52,619 bases of DNA from Scytalidium lignicola (lineage: Eukaryota; Ascomycota; Leotiomycetes): NCBI GenBank assembly GCA_002812745.2, contig NCSJ02000299.1, positions 1 through 52,619 on the forward strand, written 5' to 3'. A program made the position numbers and the translations under genes. The notes under the pieces are model-generated. The model searched no databases, was not told the origin of the DNA, and saw only the letters and a program-made list of their open reading frames with translations. Shown here in pieces: positions 1 to 10,114 of this stretch. Position 1 is the stretch's first letter. The number at the start of each line of letters is the position of its first letter.

Positions 1-226
1 AAAAAAAGTGTACAATAACCTCCAGACGTTTCATTGTGCTTTGTATAATTTAAAACCTACCTGGTATTAGACTCAGCTCTAATAATAGACGTTGTATCCT
101 GGACACCAATCGTCATTTTGTGGTGCCTCAGGCACAAACNAAATGTTTAAGGTGCATATGGACAGCTTGATGATGCCAGAGCTCCAGGGGCATGAGCTTT
201 TTTTCTGAATATCAGAAGATGACGGT
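1..226. promoter_or_regulatory. Leader/promoter of the SEC39-like gene
   Basis: This is the upstream region of the first gene. It is AT-rich and has no recognisable coding sequence. A single N lies at 140 in front of an AAA run. No TATA box is convincing. Confidence 0.4.
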
Positions 227-3189
227 ATGGCGGAACCAGAATTAACTCCTGCTAAAGCCATACTTTTGGCCGCCCAGCTTGCTTGCAAGGCAGATCTCTC
301 GACGTTCCGGACGCTCACATCCCGACATCCCAAAGGGCTAGGAATCGACATCATCTTGCGCATTTTGCTCACACACTTGCCCGAAAGTCTATCATCTTCA
401 GTATACGTACCATTCCTCCAAGATCTACATTCAGGAAACATTGAAGAAGATGTCAAGCATCCCATAGATCTGTTGGAGCTGGGAGAACTCAGCAATGCTG
501 AGGCTGTGAGGCGGGTGAAGAGGCTACATCTACTTCCTCTAGCATGGCCAAATGCTCCCGAGGATATACCCACCGACCCATTCGTCCTCTTCCTCGTGCA
601 TCGAGCACTGAGAATAGATGAGAATACTGGACTGATCACTCAGGTCCCGGAACTGCTTGCGCCGTTCTTACACCTTTCTCACTTTCTTCGGACGTGGTTG
701 ATTTCGACGATCTTGCCCCTCCTCCGTTTTAGTTACGAGTACTACCCACACACCGGGACGATTCTGAGTATTTCCGCCTTCGAGGATATCGATTATCGAA
801 ATGGCGTGTCTCTGTTACTCTCAAACACTGGGAAGGTCTCGAAATCGGACGGTACTGGTAACACTACGGTGGGACGGGATTTAAGAGGCTTAATTGGGCC
901 ATGGATGTATGGAGACACCAGAGCGAAGAGGAGGAAGCTTGGAAGTACACCAATGTTGGATACACAGCTTGTCGCACAATTGACTGAGCCCTCACTCGAG
1001 ACGCAAAAACTTGCCGGCTGGGAGGAGGTGTTCAGATGGATCGCAGGACAGGCGACTACCTCCTGGCAGACCTCTGTTGAGGCCATAGAGCAATGGGATG
1101 GACCAGGAGACGTTGATTTTGGAAGTTATAGAGACGGGACTGATTGGTTAGATGAAGAAGATCAGCAACATCTAGAACAGCGATATGCACGAACTGCTCT
1201 TGCTTCGGCATACCTAATTCGTGAAGCATCTGTGGAAGCATTGACGGGGGTTCAGCGTATCCTCTCTCGCATAGCCAATCTTCTTGATTTCGATAGCATA
1301 CCATCATTATCCGCCTCTGCCACTTTGTTACCTCCCGCCTCAGACTTGGAGGGAACGGGACTTCTTTCAACAGAGAGTGCTAGCTTTCTAAGAAATCACC
1401 TGCTGGAGGATGAAAATATCTTGACTTCTTCGCAGCCAGAATCGATCCAACTACTACATACGCTGCTGCTAAGTGCATTTTTGCTTACCAGGCAAGGCGT
1501 TCGATGCAACGTTAGACGGGCCGGAGAGCTAGCTTTATTACAGCATGAAGCCGAGCAAAACGCTGAATTTGTGGACTTGTTAGCTGCCATTCGGAATGGA
1601 CCGAAGGGTGACGATAAATATTGGGTGAAAACCCGGAATGAGATTTTATGGCTTCATGGTTGGGGTCTTGAAGAGCGGTTTGAAAGCGCGGAGGACGTCT
1701 ATGGGAAGGGCGTGTTTGGTTCTCTTAAGAAAGAATTCGTTGAGGCGGAAATTTTAAAATTGTTCCTTGCCAACACTCGTAGGTTATCCATATATTAAGA
1801 CTCTAGTCAAGAAAATCAATCAACTAATCTCTTTGACAGGGAATACACTTGCTCAGTCGATTTATGAGACATCAATTGAACCACCACTTCCTTCAGACCT
1901 TTTATGCACGACTGTTATTTCCGCAGCTATGAACGCTTATGATAATGCTACCAATGCCAATAACACACGTGGTGGTGTGAAGAAGTGTCTTGATATGTAT
2001 GTTCTAAATCCCCTATTTAATCTGTTCGCTGCTGACATTCCCTGCAAGCCTGAACGCCTTTCGAGATACACTAGAAGGCTCTCTTACTGCAGAACAACTT
2101 AGACATTTGGTTCAAGTTACACACGAAATTGGCCAATACAGACTTGTTCTTAAGAAAGGAGAACCGTTCACCCCTGTGATTCTGCGTGTCCACAGCGATC
2201 CTATATCGATAATTGGTAGAGTGCTTGACCAAAACCCAAAGGCTTACACCAAAATAAACGAATTCATTAGGATGGGAGAAGAGATGGTGATGGCCGGTCT
2301 GACTGTTCAAGATGCAAAAGGTCATTCTACAATAACTCCTGAAGAATATCCACAACAGATATCCATTGCTGAGAAGCGTGTTGTAAGCATGTGCATCGAT
2401 GCTGCTCTTGCTGAGGATGATTTTGAGACTGCATATTCGTATGTTGTTACTCGACTAAAGAGCATTGCTGGGGAAGCTCAATCTCGAACGCCGCAATCCA
2501 CGCATAAAGGGTCTGGTCTCTCCGCTCATTCCCCGGCAAAAACTCTGGATGATTGGTCATGGCGTGCCGCATTGCAGGCTGGGAAATATAAGAGAGTTAG
2601 GGGCAGTGTCAAACCAACACACTTTGGTAATGCAACTGCAAATCTTGAAATTCGCCATCTAGAGCAGCGAATGGACTGCCTAGCACACGCTCTAAGACTT
2701 GCCCCAAAATCCACGCTGCAAGAGATTCTGAATGTCTATCGCCGTTGTGAAGAGGAGCTTGAATCTCAAATTAAGTCTGAGTCGGACCAAGAAGCGGCTT
2801 GGGACATAAAAGGCGACGATCAAGGAATGCCTGGTGCCTTTTCATCTGCACAGAAAGATGCCATCGCAAACTCAGGTTCAAGGGCTGTTGAGGAGGCACC
2901 ACTTTCTCTCTTCGATCTCTCCCGTGCCAGCATGGCTCGAGCACAAAGTGGATTTTCCGCGCTATCAATGCTTCGACGAGACGATGATGGTCGAAAGTCG
3001 AAACCAGGACATTCTCCTAGCACTTCAGGCTCTGAGCCAAATACACCTAGTGCGGGTGATCGACCTCGACCTATCAGGAAGAGGGATCAGTTGAGAAATG
3101 TAGCTGTTGGGTCACTCGCAAGTGGCATCGGATGGTTGATCAATGCGCCACCCATTAATACCATGGATAATGATGATGACGACAGGTAA
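227..3189 (+). CDS. SEC39: SEC39-like Dsl1-complex tethering subunit (Sec39 domain)
   Basis: Predicted 949-aa protein from three exons (227-1778, 1840-1996, 2049-3189). Intron 1 (1779-1839) opens with GTAGGT and has a CTAAT branch site. Intron 2 (1997-2048) opens with GTATGT and has a CTGAC branch site. Exon lengths sum to 2850, and the junctions read through cleanly (CGG at the first, ATC at the second). The protein is all-helical in character along its length, starts MAEPELTPAKAILLAAQLA, and matches the fungal Sec39 domain family. Sec39 with Dsl1 and Tip20 tethers COPI vesicles to the ER for Golgi-to-ER retrieval, so it is peripheral on the ER. The C-terminus (after about residue 860) is low-complexity, Ser- and Asp-rich, and ends in a run of Asp. 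Family assignment is from overall resemblance; no catalytic motif exists to check. The start is the first ATG of the open frame. Confidence 0.8.
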
Positions 3190-3693
3190 AGAAGCTTTAC
3201 TTGACTGTATTTGGAGTTGAGGAGTATTCTGGGATTAAAAATATCTGAGATGGTAATGGATTCACCTTTGAGTTGTTCTAAGCAGCTCAGCATGGCATCA
3301 TGGTACTGGAGGGTGTGGGTGTGGAATATACTAGCGATTATTATCGTCGAATTCATTGTTGTCGCTATTGAGAACACCATTTCAGGCTGGCTTTGTTTCA
3401 ACCTTAAACTTCAATTTTCCTGGCACTTTCGTTCATCAGTGAATTTTCCTCCAAGTTTCTTCAAAAGTTTGCTTGATATCATACGCTCTACCATCAACAA
3501 CAATATATATCACTGTCAGTTGACAGGCACAAGCCAGAACATATTCACAGTTTTCCGTACGAGGCTTTACACTCAACTTATCAACCCGCTTTTTACAGTC
3601 AGTCACTATTGCATATCGGGAGAATCAATCTCAAATCATAGTAAGTATTTTTTGCCTTACTAACAAGTCCATCATTGCTAATAATTCTCAGAT
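3190..3693. other. Intergenic; leader of the 2EXR gene with a likely 5'UTR intron
   Basis: The only structure I see is a convincing spliceosomal intron at 3641-3691 (donor GTAAGT, perfect TACTAAC at 3658-3664, acceptor CAG) ending two bases before the 2EXR start codon. A 150-codon open frame at 3211-3663 would join it in phase. Its composition (hydrophobic then low complexity) and position make untranslated leader more likely. Confidence 0.5.
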
Positions 3694-4896
3694 ATGGCTT
3701 TTTCAAATTTGAAACGTCAGCTCAACATGATGGGACAACTACAGAACAGTGATCAAGACATGGTTCCAGTTCCCTCCTGGAGACCCACCAAGAAAGCGCT
3801 GCTTCCTAAGATAGGTACCACTCAAAAGCAAACGGCTAGCCCACAATCCTACTTCTTCATTAGCAGAGTCATTAAGCAATACCGCGGCAAACTTCATGAG
3901 CTAATTCAGAAAGCGGCATTCGCGGAGAATTCTAGTGAGGTTACTGATAGTAACCCAGTTGTCTTGTTGGCTTTCGATGAACAACATGCACAAGACATGG
4001 CAACTGCTATCGCTCCACTTACTAAATCTGATATCCAAATCCAAGTTCTCAGCGAGACTGGCTTCAGGAACTATGAAGTAGTTCAAGAGGTAGAGAAAGC
4101 AGTCAACCAAGCCAATCACGATGGAAATGAACCGACTAATATAATCCTCCATTTGAAAGTACCTAGTGCCAAGAAAGCGTTGTCAACTGGTGTCACGAAC
4201 AACCTTCACAATAAGAATCCTCGCCATAATAGGAGCAGGCCTCTTAAAGTATTTCGCGTCTTTCCAAACCTTCCACCGGAGGTACGCCGATTGATATGGG
4301 CGTTCGCAGCCTATCATCCACGAATAGTTGATATAACTGTCAGCAGATCTTATAGTATCTGCAAATCATCAACCCCAGTGCCAGCAATACTTCATACGTG
4401 CACAGAGGCCCGCATGGTAGCAAAAGAAATATATTCCCCGATGTTCCAAAACTCATGGATGGACTCTGGAGTTTATGTCAATTTAAACGTAGACACGGTG
4501 AAAATGGGCGAAATAGGTGTTGAAAGAATTTGTTATTCAAGAGATGCGAATCTTATCCGGGCAAGGAATGGAATCCGCTTCGTTCATATCACTTTTAATC
4601 GTTTCTGCTTGAGGAACATGGCTAAAGCAGCGGGCATGGTCATTAGTGCTTGTCCTCGAGGAATCTTCGAGAGCGTAGAAATGTTAACTCTCCATTTTCA
4701 CGAGTCTGATACGTCTACCTTGCCAACAAATCTATATGGAGAACTCGAGATTTCACATCAAGATAAGCATTGGAAGACTCTGGAGATGTTGCAGAGGCTT
4801 AAAGTGGAGATGGAGATGTCTTATCAACGAGCAAAACAAGCAGCGGCTAAAGGAAGTCCCATTCTAGCTGGAGTTAAAATTAGGTATTCCAAATAA
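3694..4896 (+). CDS. 2EXR domain-containing protein
   Basis: Single-exon coding sequence of 400 aa. Residues of about 185-260 carry the 2EXR signature: an F-P-N-L-P-P-E-[VI]-R-x-x-I-W core followed by PRIVDI and, further on, the ILHTC...AR segment. This is the F-box-like fold common in large fungal families, often expanded in Leotiomycetes and Sordariomycetes, and of unknown biochemical role. The first 180 residues are polar and match nothing I know. Residues of about 275-340 (C-terminal to the motif) look like the usual downstream part of the family. The start codon lies two bases after a probable 5'UTR intron (3641-3691). If the first exon were coding, the protein would begin upstream, which I consider less likely. 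No function is assigned. Confidence 0.75.
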   Translation: MAFSNLKRQLNMMGQLQNSDQDMVPVPSWRPTKKALLPKIGTTQKQTASPQSYFFISRVIKQYRGKLHELIQKAAFAENSSEVTDSNPVVLLAFDEQHAQDMATAIAPLTKSDIQIQVLSETGFRNYEVVQEVEKAVNQANHDGNEPTNIILHLKVPSAKKALSTGVTNNLHNKNPRHNRSRPLKVFRVFPNLPPEVRRLIWAFAAYHPRIVDITVSRSYSICKSSTPVPAILHTCTEARMVAKEIYSPMFQNSWMDSGVYVNLNVDTVKMGEIGVERICYSRDANLIRARNGIRFVHITFNRFCLRNMAKAAGMVISACPRGIFESVEMLTLHFHESDTSTLPTNLYGELEISHQDKHWKTLEMLQRLKVEMEMSYQRAKQAAAKGSPILAGVKIRYSK

Positions 4897-5737
4897 GGTT
4901 GGAGGCTAGACATTGTAGCAGTTGGGCGGATTTGAAGCGATAAATTTGCGTTAAGCACTGGGACTTTTTGAGAACCATATTCTAGGAGAGAAAGATTGGT
5001 ATAGACAAAGGGACAAACCGTGGTGTTATCTTACTTTGAGCCTTTGTACGATAGTACCTATTGAGACATCGGGAGGGCTGATATTTGCCTACCCAATACT
5101 CTCTTACCTTTAGCACACCTAAAATGCAACGGACTTTTTTGCAATAATTGTTCAATCTTAGCCATAGTCTTGTCTCAGGGATAATACTGTTTGATCTCGG
5201 AAACTAATATTACAGATCGGCAGCGTCACCTTACCACACTGTTCAGTACAGCATTGCTTGATTCCAACCCCTTTCGTTTCAAGACCCACATCACCGCAAA
5301 AGGGGTGGTTAACGCCGACGATGAGGTGTGGTTTCGGGCATAATAGGAGATGCCTCTATTGGAACCAGCTCTCCTTTTTTTTGCTCAGATGACCGTAACT
5401 TCACCCCAGTCTAGCCCCACTATCTTTCGGTGATATAGACAGTGGTGATTGATTTTGCATTGCATATGGTCTAGAATCTACCAATCGACAGCAGTATACT
5501 CCATATTCTACAGTCCCATTACAGACTCTACCATTACCTAATTTTTCTATGTTTTCTGTATCTGGGGAATCACTTTCGTCCTGTAAGGATACCTTATGTA
5601 ATATAGATATATTATACGCAGCTAGCATAAATAGTTACTCTGTAATTGGTATAACATTGTATGGTGTACGTCGTCAATAAAACGTATAGCTTCGATATAT
5701 TCAAAGCTATGATATTACTTCTTCTGACGTTGTCATT
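4897..5737. other. Convergent intergenic region (2EXR gene / GST)
   Basis: This stretch of 841 bp lies between two 3' ends. An AATAAA is at 5676-5681 on the plus strand, far from either stop. Short open frames here have no coding character. Nothing else seen. Confidence 0.4.
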
Positions 5738-6568
5738 TCATTTCTTTGAATCATCCTTCATTCCCTTCTGAATCCAAGCGGTAGCCTCAGCAGCATGGCG
5801 TTTAACCTCCTCTGGGTCTTTACCCAGGTCCCTTATCGTGTGTGGTTCAGGAACATGTCTTCCCTTCTCTACTGCAGGTCTAGTTAACATGCGCTCCTCC
5901 CAAGCCTTCAATGCGGGGAATTCGCTGAGGTCGACTCCAGCCCAGAAGGCGGCAGTTACCCAACCCCAGTGAGCAATATCAGCGATGGTACATTTGTCTC
6001 CAACAAGATAGCCCGATTTTGAGTTTTGCAGGTGCTTGTCAAGAACACCGTACAGACGCCGGGTTTCGTTTTGATAACGGTTAATCCCATATTCAATCTT
6101 TTCTGGGGCGTAGCGGGTGAAGTGGTTAGATTGACCTTGCATTGGGCCGACTCCTGCGTTAAGGAAGAAGAGCTATGGTGATACAGTTAGTGGCTTAGGA
6201 CGTAAATGTGTTTATGGCATAACTGCTCAAGAGGATATCCAAACCCAGTTGTTCATCTCATAGTATTCTCTTGTCCCTCTCGGGTATGAGATCTTATATT
6301 CCTTATCATATCTATCCACGAGATACTGCTGAATAGAGCCAGACTCGAAGATATTTATTTGCTGTCCGTCAGTGAAGGTATCAGTCAGGGCAGGAATCCT
6401 TCCATTTGGATTGATCTCCAAGAACCAAGGCTCCTTCTGCTCATTCCTGGCAAAGGAGAGTGTTGTAACCTTGTAGGGTAGACCCAACTCCTCGAGGGTT
6501 ATCGATATCTTGATGCCATTAGGAGTCTGGGCAGTGTACAGATGGATGTTTGATTCTTGGGAAGCCAT
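5738..6568 (-). CDS. Glutathione S-transferase (Ure2p/YghU-like class)
   Basis: Predicted 252-aa protein from two exons (6568-6245 and 6172-5738) around a 72-nt intron (6173-6244) with a weak donor (GTTTGG) and a CACTAAC branch site. The splice restores the conserved family block [17 protein letters not shown]. Residues of about 7-90 form the thioredoxin-like GST-N domain (LYTAQTPNG at the active site, then NPNGRIPAL, with ES before the GSI helix). Residues 100-240 form the helical GST-C domain. Such enzymes conjugate or reduce electrophiles with glutathione in the cytosol. The start is the ATG at 6568 ([12 protein letters not shown]); an upstream in-frame ATG at 6607 lies closer to the TATA element and would add 13 residues not typical for the family. 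A TATAAAG lies 80 nt upstream. Confidence 0.9.
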
Positions 6569-6647
6569 TTTGAGATGTGATGATAATTGTACAAGGCGTG
6601 GTTTCATTACAGCAGAACAGATAAAGAAGGGATTGTGACGTCGTTGC

Positions 6648-6654
6648 CTTTATA
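6648..6654 (-). promoter_or_regulatory. TATA-like element of the GST gene
   Basis: TATAAAG reads on the minus strand 80 nt before the GST start codon. A TGACGTC (CRE/ATF-type core) lies just downstream of it at 6636-6642. Stress-inducible fungal GST promoters often carry TATA and ATF/AP-1 type sites, so the arrangement is plausible, but it is inferred from sequence only. Confidence 0.4.
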
Positions 6655-7586
6655 GAGGGCAACAATTGCTGCCCCGCATCTAATGAGTGGGCTACAAGGA
6701 GTGGCTTTGTAATACAGCAGGATTCGGCCTTTACCCCGAGCTCTTACAAACGCAAAAATAAAATTAGGAAATCAATTAACTACGGTTGACGATTCGATTT
6801 CTGGGTATAATGCGAGCGTGAAGATATTCCCATCTACCTATGCACTGTTCAGGGACTCTCGCGGCATGGTGGGGGATGAGACAGAAGCGGCGATAATACT
6901 GCGGGGTAGCAGCAAGCAATGTAACAAGATATCTCACTCCAGATATGCCTTGTAAAATATACTTTTGGGGTATTTTTTATATTAAGGTTTTCAAGTCTCA
7001 TTATCTTAGTTTGATTATGACAACAAGAAGAATGACAAGGCAGCTTCTGATTTGCAACATCCTAAAATGAGCTGTGGTGCATTTCGGAATGTAGTGTTAA
7101 TTTTAGTGCTAGGCTCCCAGGCGAAGTACGAAGCCTAAACTCGAGAGAGGACAATATATCATTCATAGTTCATAGGACATCTTGAGTCACATATGTACAC
7201 AGGCACGACAGGCAACCATAGAATATGGAAGATATCCAAGAAATTGTGGTCTATCTTGAATGCCGTAACTTAGAAGCGCGACCTGTGCATGTCGTTGAGA
7301 GTAAGCCTATTGGACAGGATTTTTTTTTGCTTGCTCCAATAAGAGATATGACTCTGAAAGATGCGAAGAACCATGGTTCAAATGTTAAAGAACAAAAGTT
7401 TGGTAGCATGTTCAAAGCAGTCATCACGTGAAACACGTGGCCTAATGGTTATGTAATGCAAATTTTCTATTTTGGCTCGAAGCTAGTGGCGCTAAGAATT
7501 GAGATATAGACGCCTTCTCGAACCTTAACATTCCACTTCCTAACTTCTTCACCTTCTCATAACGAAACTCAGAATCTACCATCATC
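6655..7586. promoter_or_regulatory. Divergent promoter region GST / BBP
   Basis: About 1 kb separates two divergent starts. It holds the GST TATA element at its left edge and a tandem pair of CACGTG boxes at 7425-7439 about 150 bp before BBP. A 68-codon open frame at 7225-7431 has no recognisable product and overlaps the first E-box, so I do not call it a gene. Confidence 0.45.
7425..7439. promoter_or_regulatory. Tandem E-boxes (two CACGTG) upstream of BBP
   Basis: Two perfect CACGTG palindromes start 9 bp apart (7425-7430 and 7434-7439), 148-162 bp before the BBP start. CACGTG is the core site of fungal bHLH factors of the Cbf1/Pho4 type. The close pairing is what makes it more than a chance hexamer. 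Binding is inferred. Confidence 0.45.
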
Positions 7587-9755
7587 ATGGCGTGGCGCGG
7601 TAATCAAGGAAGCACAGGCTCCAACAATATCCCCTTGGGAAATCGGCGTCGATTTGGTGGGGAAAAGAGCGCCACCCCCGAACGTGAAAATAGCTCTCAG
7701 CCTGATGGAGGTTATAAGCGTGGCCGTAGCCCAACTCGAGGTAAGTCCATCTTCTTCGAGCATTCTTACTCAGGTTCTGATGCGATCACGATAGATGAAC
7801 CTTCTGCCGATGGAACCAGGCGTCGCAAGAAGAGAAATCGCTGGGGCGATGCCGCTGAGAACAAGGCTGCTGGTTTGATGGGCCTACCAACTGCCATCGT
7901 GGCCAGCATGACTAGCGAACAGCTTGAAGCTTACACTCTTCATTTACGTATCGAAGAAATTAGCCAAAAACTTAGAATCGACGATGTTGTTCCAGCGGAC
8001 GGTGATCGGTAAGACTTCTCCCCATCTCCTGGAAAAGACCTCTTCAACTAACCGCTACAACAGATCCCCCTCCCCTCCACCTCAATACGATAACTTCGGT
8101 CGCCGTGTTAATACACGTGAATACCGATACAGGAAGCGACTTGAAGATGAACGACATAAACTTATTGAGAAGGCTATGAAGGTCATTCCTAACTATCATC
8201 CACCACAGGACTATCGTCGTCCCACTAAGACACAGGAGAAAGTTTATGTGCCAGTCAATGACTATCCAGAGATTAACTTCAGTATGATTGCTAACCCTCT
8301 AACCTTTCTAACCTTTTGCTATACTCCTTTCCTTTCCCGTGTGACATCGCGCGCAGTACTAGGAAATTACTGCGCACCGTCATCACTAACCCGTTATACT
8401 CACTATATTTTGCTTTAAGCTTTGATACATATATACTAACACTAGCTCCCTCTTACTAAAGTTGGTTTACTCATCGGTCCTCGTGGAAATACACTCAAAA
8501 AAATGGAAACAGAATCCGGTGCTAAAATTGCTATCCGTGGAAAAGGCTCTGTTAAAGAAGGAAAGGGCCGTTCCGATGCTGCTCACACCAGTAACCAGGA
8601 AGAAGATCTTCATTGTCTGATTATGGCAGATACCGAGGAAAAAGTCAACAAGGCGAAGAAGTTGATCCACAACGTAATCGAGACAGTAAGTTCCCTAAAA
8701 TACACAGAACTTTTGGAAGCATACTAACATGAGCAATAATAGGCAGCGTCGATCCCTGAGGGCCAGAATGAGCTGAAGCGTAACCAGCTTCGTGAACTTG
8801 CTGCTCTGAACGGTACCCTCCGTGACGATGAAAACCAGGCTTGCCAGAACTGCGGTCAGATTGGCCACAGAAAATTTGATTGCCCTGAACAACGCAACTT
8901 CACAGCTAATATTATTTGTCGTGTCTGTGGAAATGCCGGCCACATGGCAAAGGATTGTCCAGATAGGCAACGTGGGACAGACTGGCGCAATGGCCCAGGC
9001 CCTGGATCAGGCTCTGGCCCTGGTGGTCCAACTGCTGGTCGTATCGGTGCTGGTGATGCTGTAGACCGAGAATACGAGGTAAGATTCTCTACCCTCCATA
9101 CAAAACTATATTAACATAACAATAGCAACTTATGCAAGAACTGTCTGGCGGAGCTCCTGCTCCTAATGGAGATGCTCCAAGAAGAATTGAAGCTGGTCCA
9201 GGTGGTTACAATCAAGGTCCTCCACCCAACGGCGATGTCAAGCCTTGGCAGAGAGGCCCAACCGGGGCAGCCGCACCATGGCGTAGAAATGACGAACGTG
9301 GTGGAAATGACTACGGTTCGCGTGATGGTCCAACTGGCGGTCCGGCGCCATGGCAACGAGATCGTGGACGTGGCCAAGATGACCGTAATGGAGATTACTA
9401 CGGTGGCCAAAATGGCAACTATGGCGCTCCTCCTCCTCCTCCTCCAGGTGGTGCTGCACCATGGCAACAGCCTTCAACCGGATATCCTCCAGCTCAACCT
9501 GGCGCTCCATATGGCGGCTATTCTGCCCCTGGTTACAGCGGTTATGGAGCAATGGGAGCTCCTCCAGGACTGGGCGAGGCTCCGGGTGCACCTCCAGGAG
9601 CTCCACCTGGACTGAGCGCTTTGCTCCAGCAGTTTTCCGGTACACCACCACCGCCTCCTCCACCATCTGGGGTAGCTCCCCCTCCACCTCCTCCAGGAAG
9701 CGCACCACCACCACCTCCTAGTGATCAACCACCGCCTCCTCCACCTGGAGCCTAG
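7587..9755 (+). CDS. MSL5: Branchpoint-bridging protein (BBP, SF1 homologue)
   Basis: Predicted 591 aa from six exons (7587-7740, 7795-8008, 8064-8281, 8462-8685, 8743-9078, 9126-9755). Introns are 54, 55, 180, 57 and 47 nt. In order, the protein has an RS-like N-terminus; a U2AF-ligand motif ([11 protein letters not shown], with the key Trp); the SPSP dipeptide repeat known in SF1; a KH-QUA2 domain ([21 protein letters not shown]) that binds the intron branch sequence; two CCHC zinc knuckles at about 304-317 and 329-342; and a long Gly/Pro C-terminus with PPPPPPP runs resembling SF1. It is a nuclear splicing factor that recognises the branch site in the commitment complex with U2AF. Intron 1 (7741-7794: GTAAGT, CTGAT, TAG) is stop-free and a multiple of three, so retaining it would give 609 aa. 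Confidence 0.95.
8282..8461 (+). promoter_or_regulatory. BBP intron 3: long, with five CTAAC sites and a hairpin
   Basis: This 180-nt intron is over three times the local norm. CTAAC occurs at 8291, 8299, 8308, 8386 and 8436. The last is within a perfect TACTAAC (8434-8440) 21 nt before the acceptor and is the natural branch site. Between the two groups lies a perfect inverted repeat (8351-8358 GCGCAGTA with 8368-8375, 9-nt loop). CTAAC is the RNA sequence BBP itself recognises, so autoregulation is possible; that step is inference. Confidence 0.5.
8351..8375 (+). repeat. Perfect 8-bp inverted repeat (hairpin) in BBP intron 3
   Basis: GCGCAGTA (8351-8358) pairs with TACTGCGC (8368-8375) across a 9-nt loop, giving a GC-rich stem within an AT-rich intron. 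It would shorten the effective distance between donor and branch site when folded. Confidence 0.6.
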
Positions 9756-10114
9756 ATCTGTTGCCTGTGCTAACTTATAACTAACCTTGCGGGATTGATA
9801 GTCCTTCTAACTAAGATCAAGCTAGCCATTTTATATTGCTTTTGTCTCATGCCTTCCTTTTCTAACAACCTTCAACGTTACTTGTACTCTAGTATAAATT
9901 AAAGTTCGCTAGTTAACCTCTAACCATGCACTCTGTGTGTGCCTATTTTACTGATAGTAATTGGAAGTGCTTGTAAGACTGTAGACCTCAAAAACAGAGT
10001 CGAATCTAAGTCTTATTTGTCAGAGAGGTTATCTGGGACTGGAACAGTTTATTGGATGTCTCTGTTGTCTATCTCTTAAATCTCTATATAATTAATTGAA
10101 TTTCTTCGTCTGGA
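9756..10114. other. Convergent intergenic region (BBP / TMEM53-like)
   Basis: This AT-rich stretch of 359 bp is shared by two 3' ends. I see no open frame of interest, no repeat, and no canonical AATAAA on either strand. Confidence 0.4.

Noticed and set aside
3211..3663. 150-codon open frame between SEC39 and the 2EXR gene, which could join the 2EXR frame through the intron
   Set aside because: No resemblance to any protein, unusual composition, and overlap with the SEC39 3' end; better seen as untranslated leader.
7225..7431. 68-codon open frame upstream of BBP
   Set aside because: No family, overlaps promoter E-boxes, no splice partner.
7741..7773. 33-nt intron ending at the first CAG in BBP
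   Set aside because: Too short for a spliceosomal intron; the TAG at 7794 gives 54 nt with a proper CTGAT branch site.
9238..9714. Open frame of 158 codons antisense to the BBP Gly/Pro tail
   Set aside because: It results from the repetitive GGN/CCN codons of the real gene.
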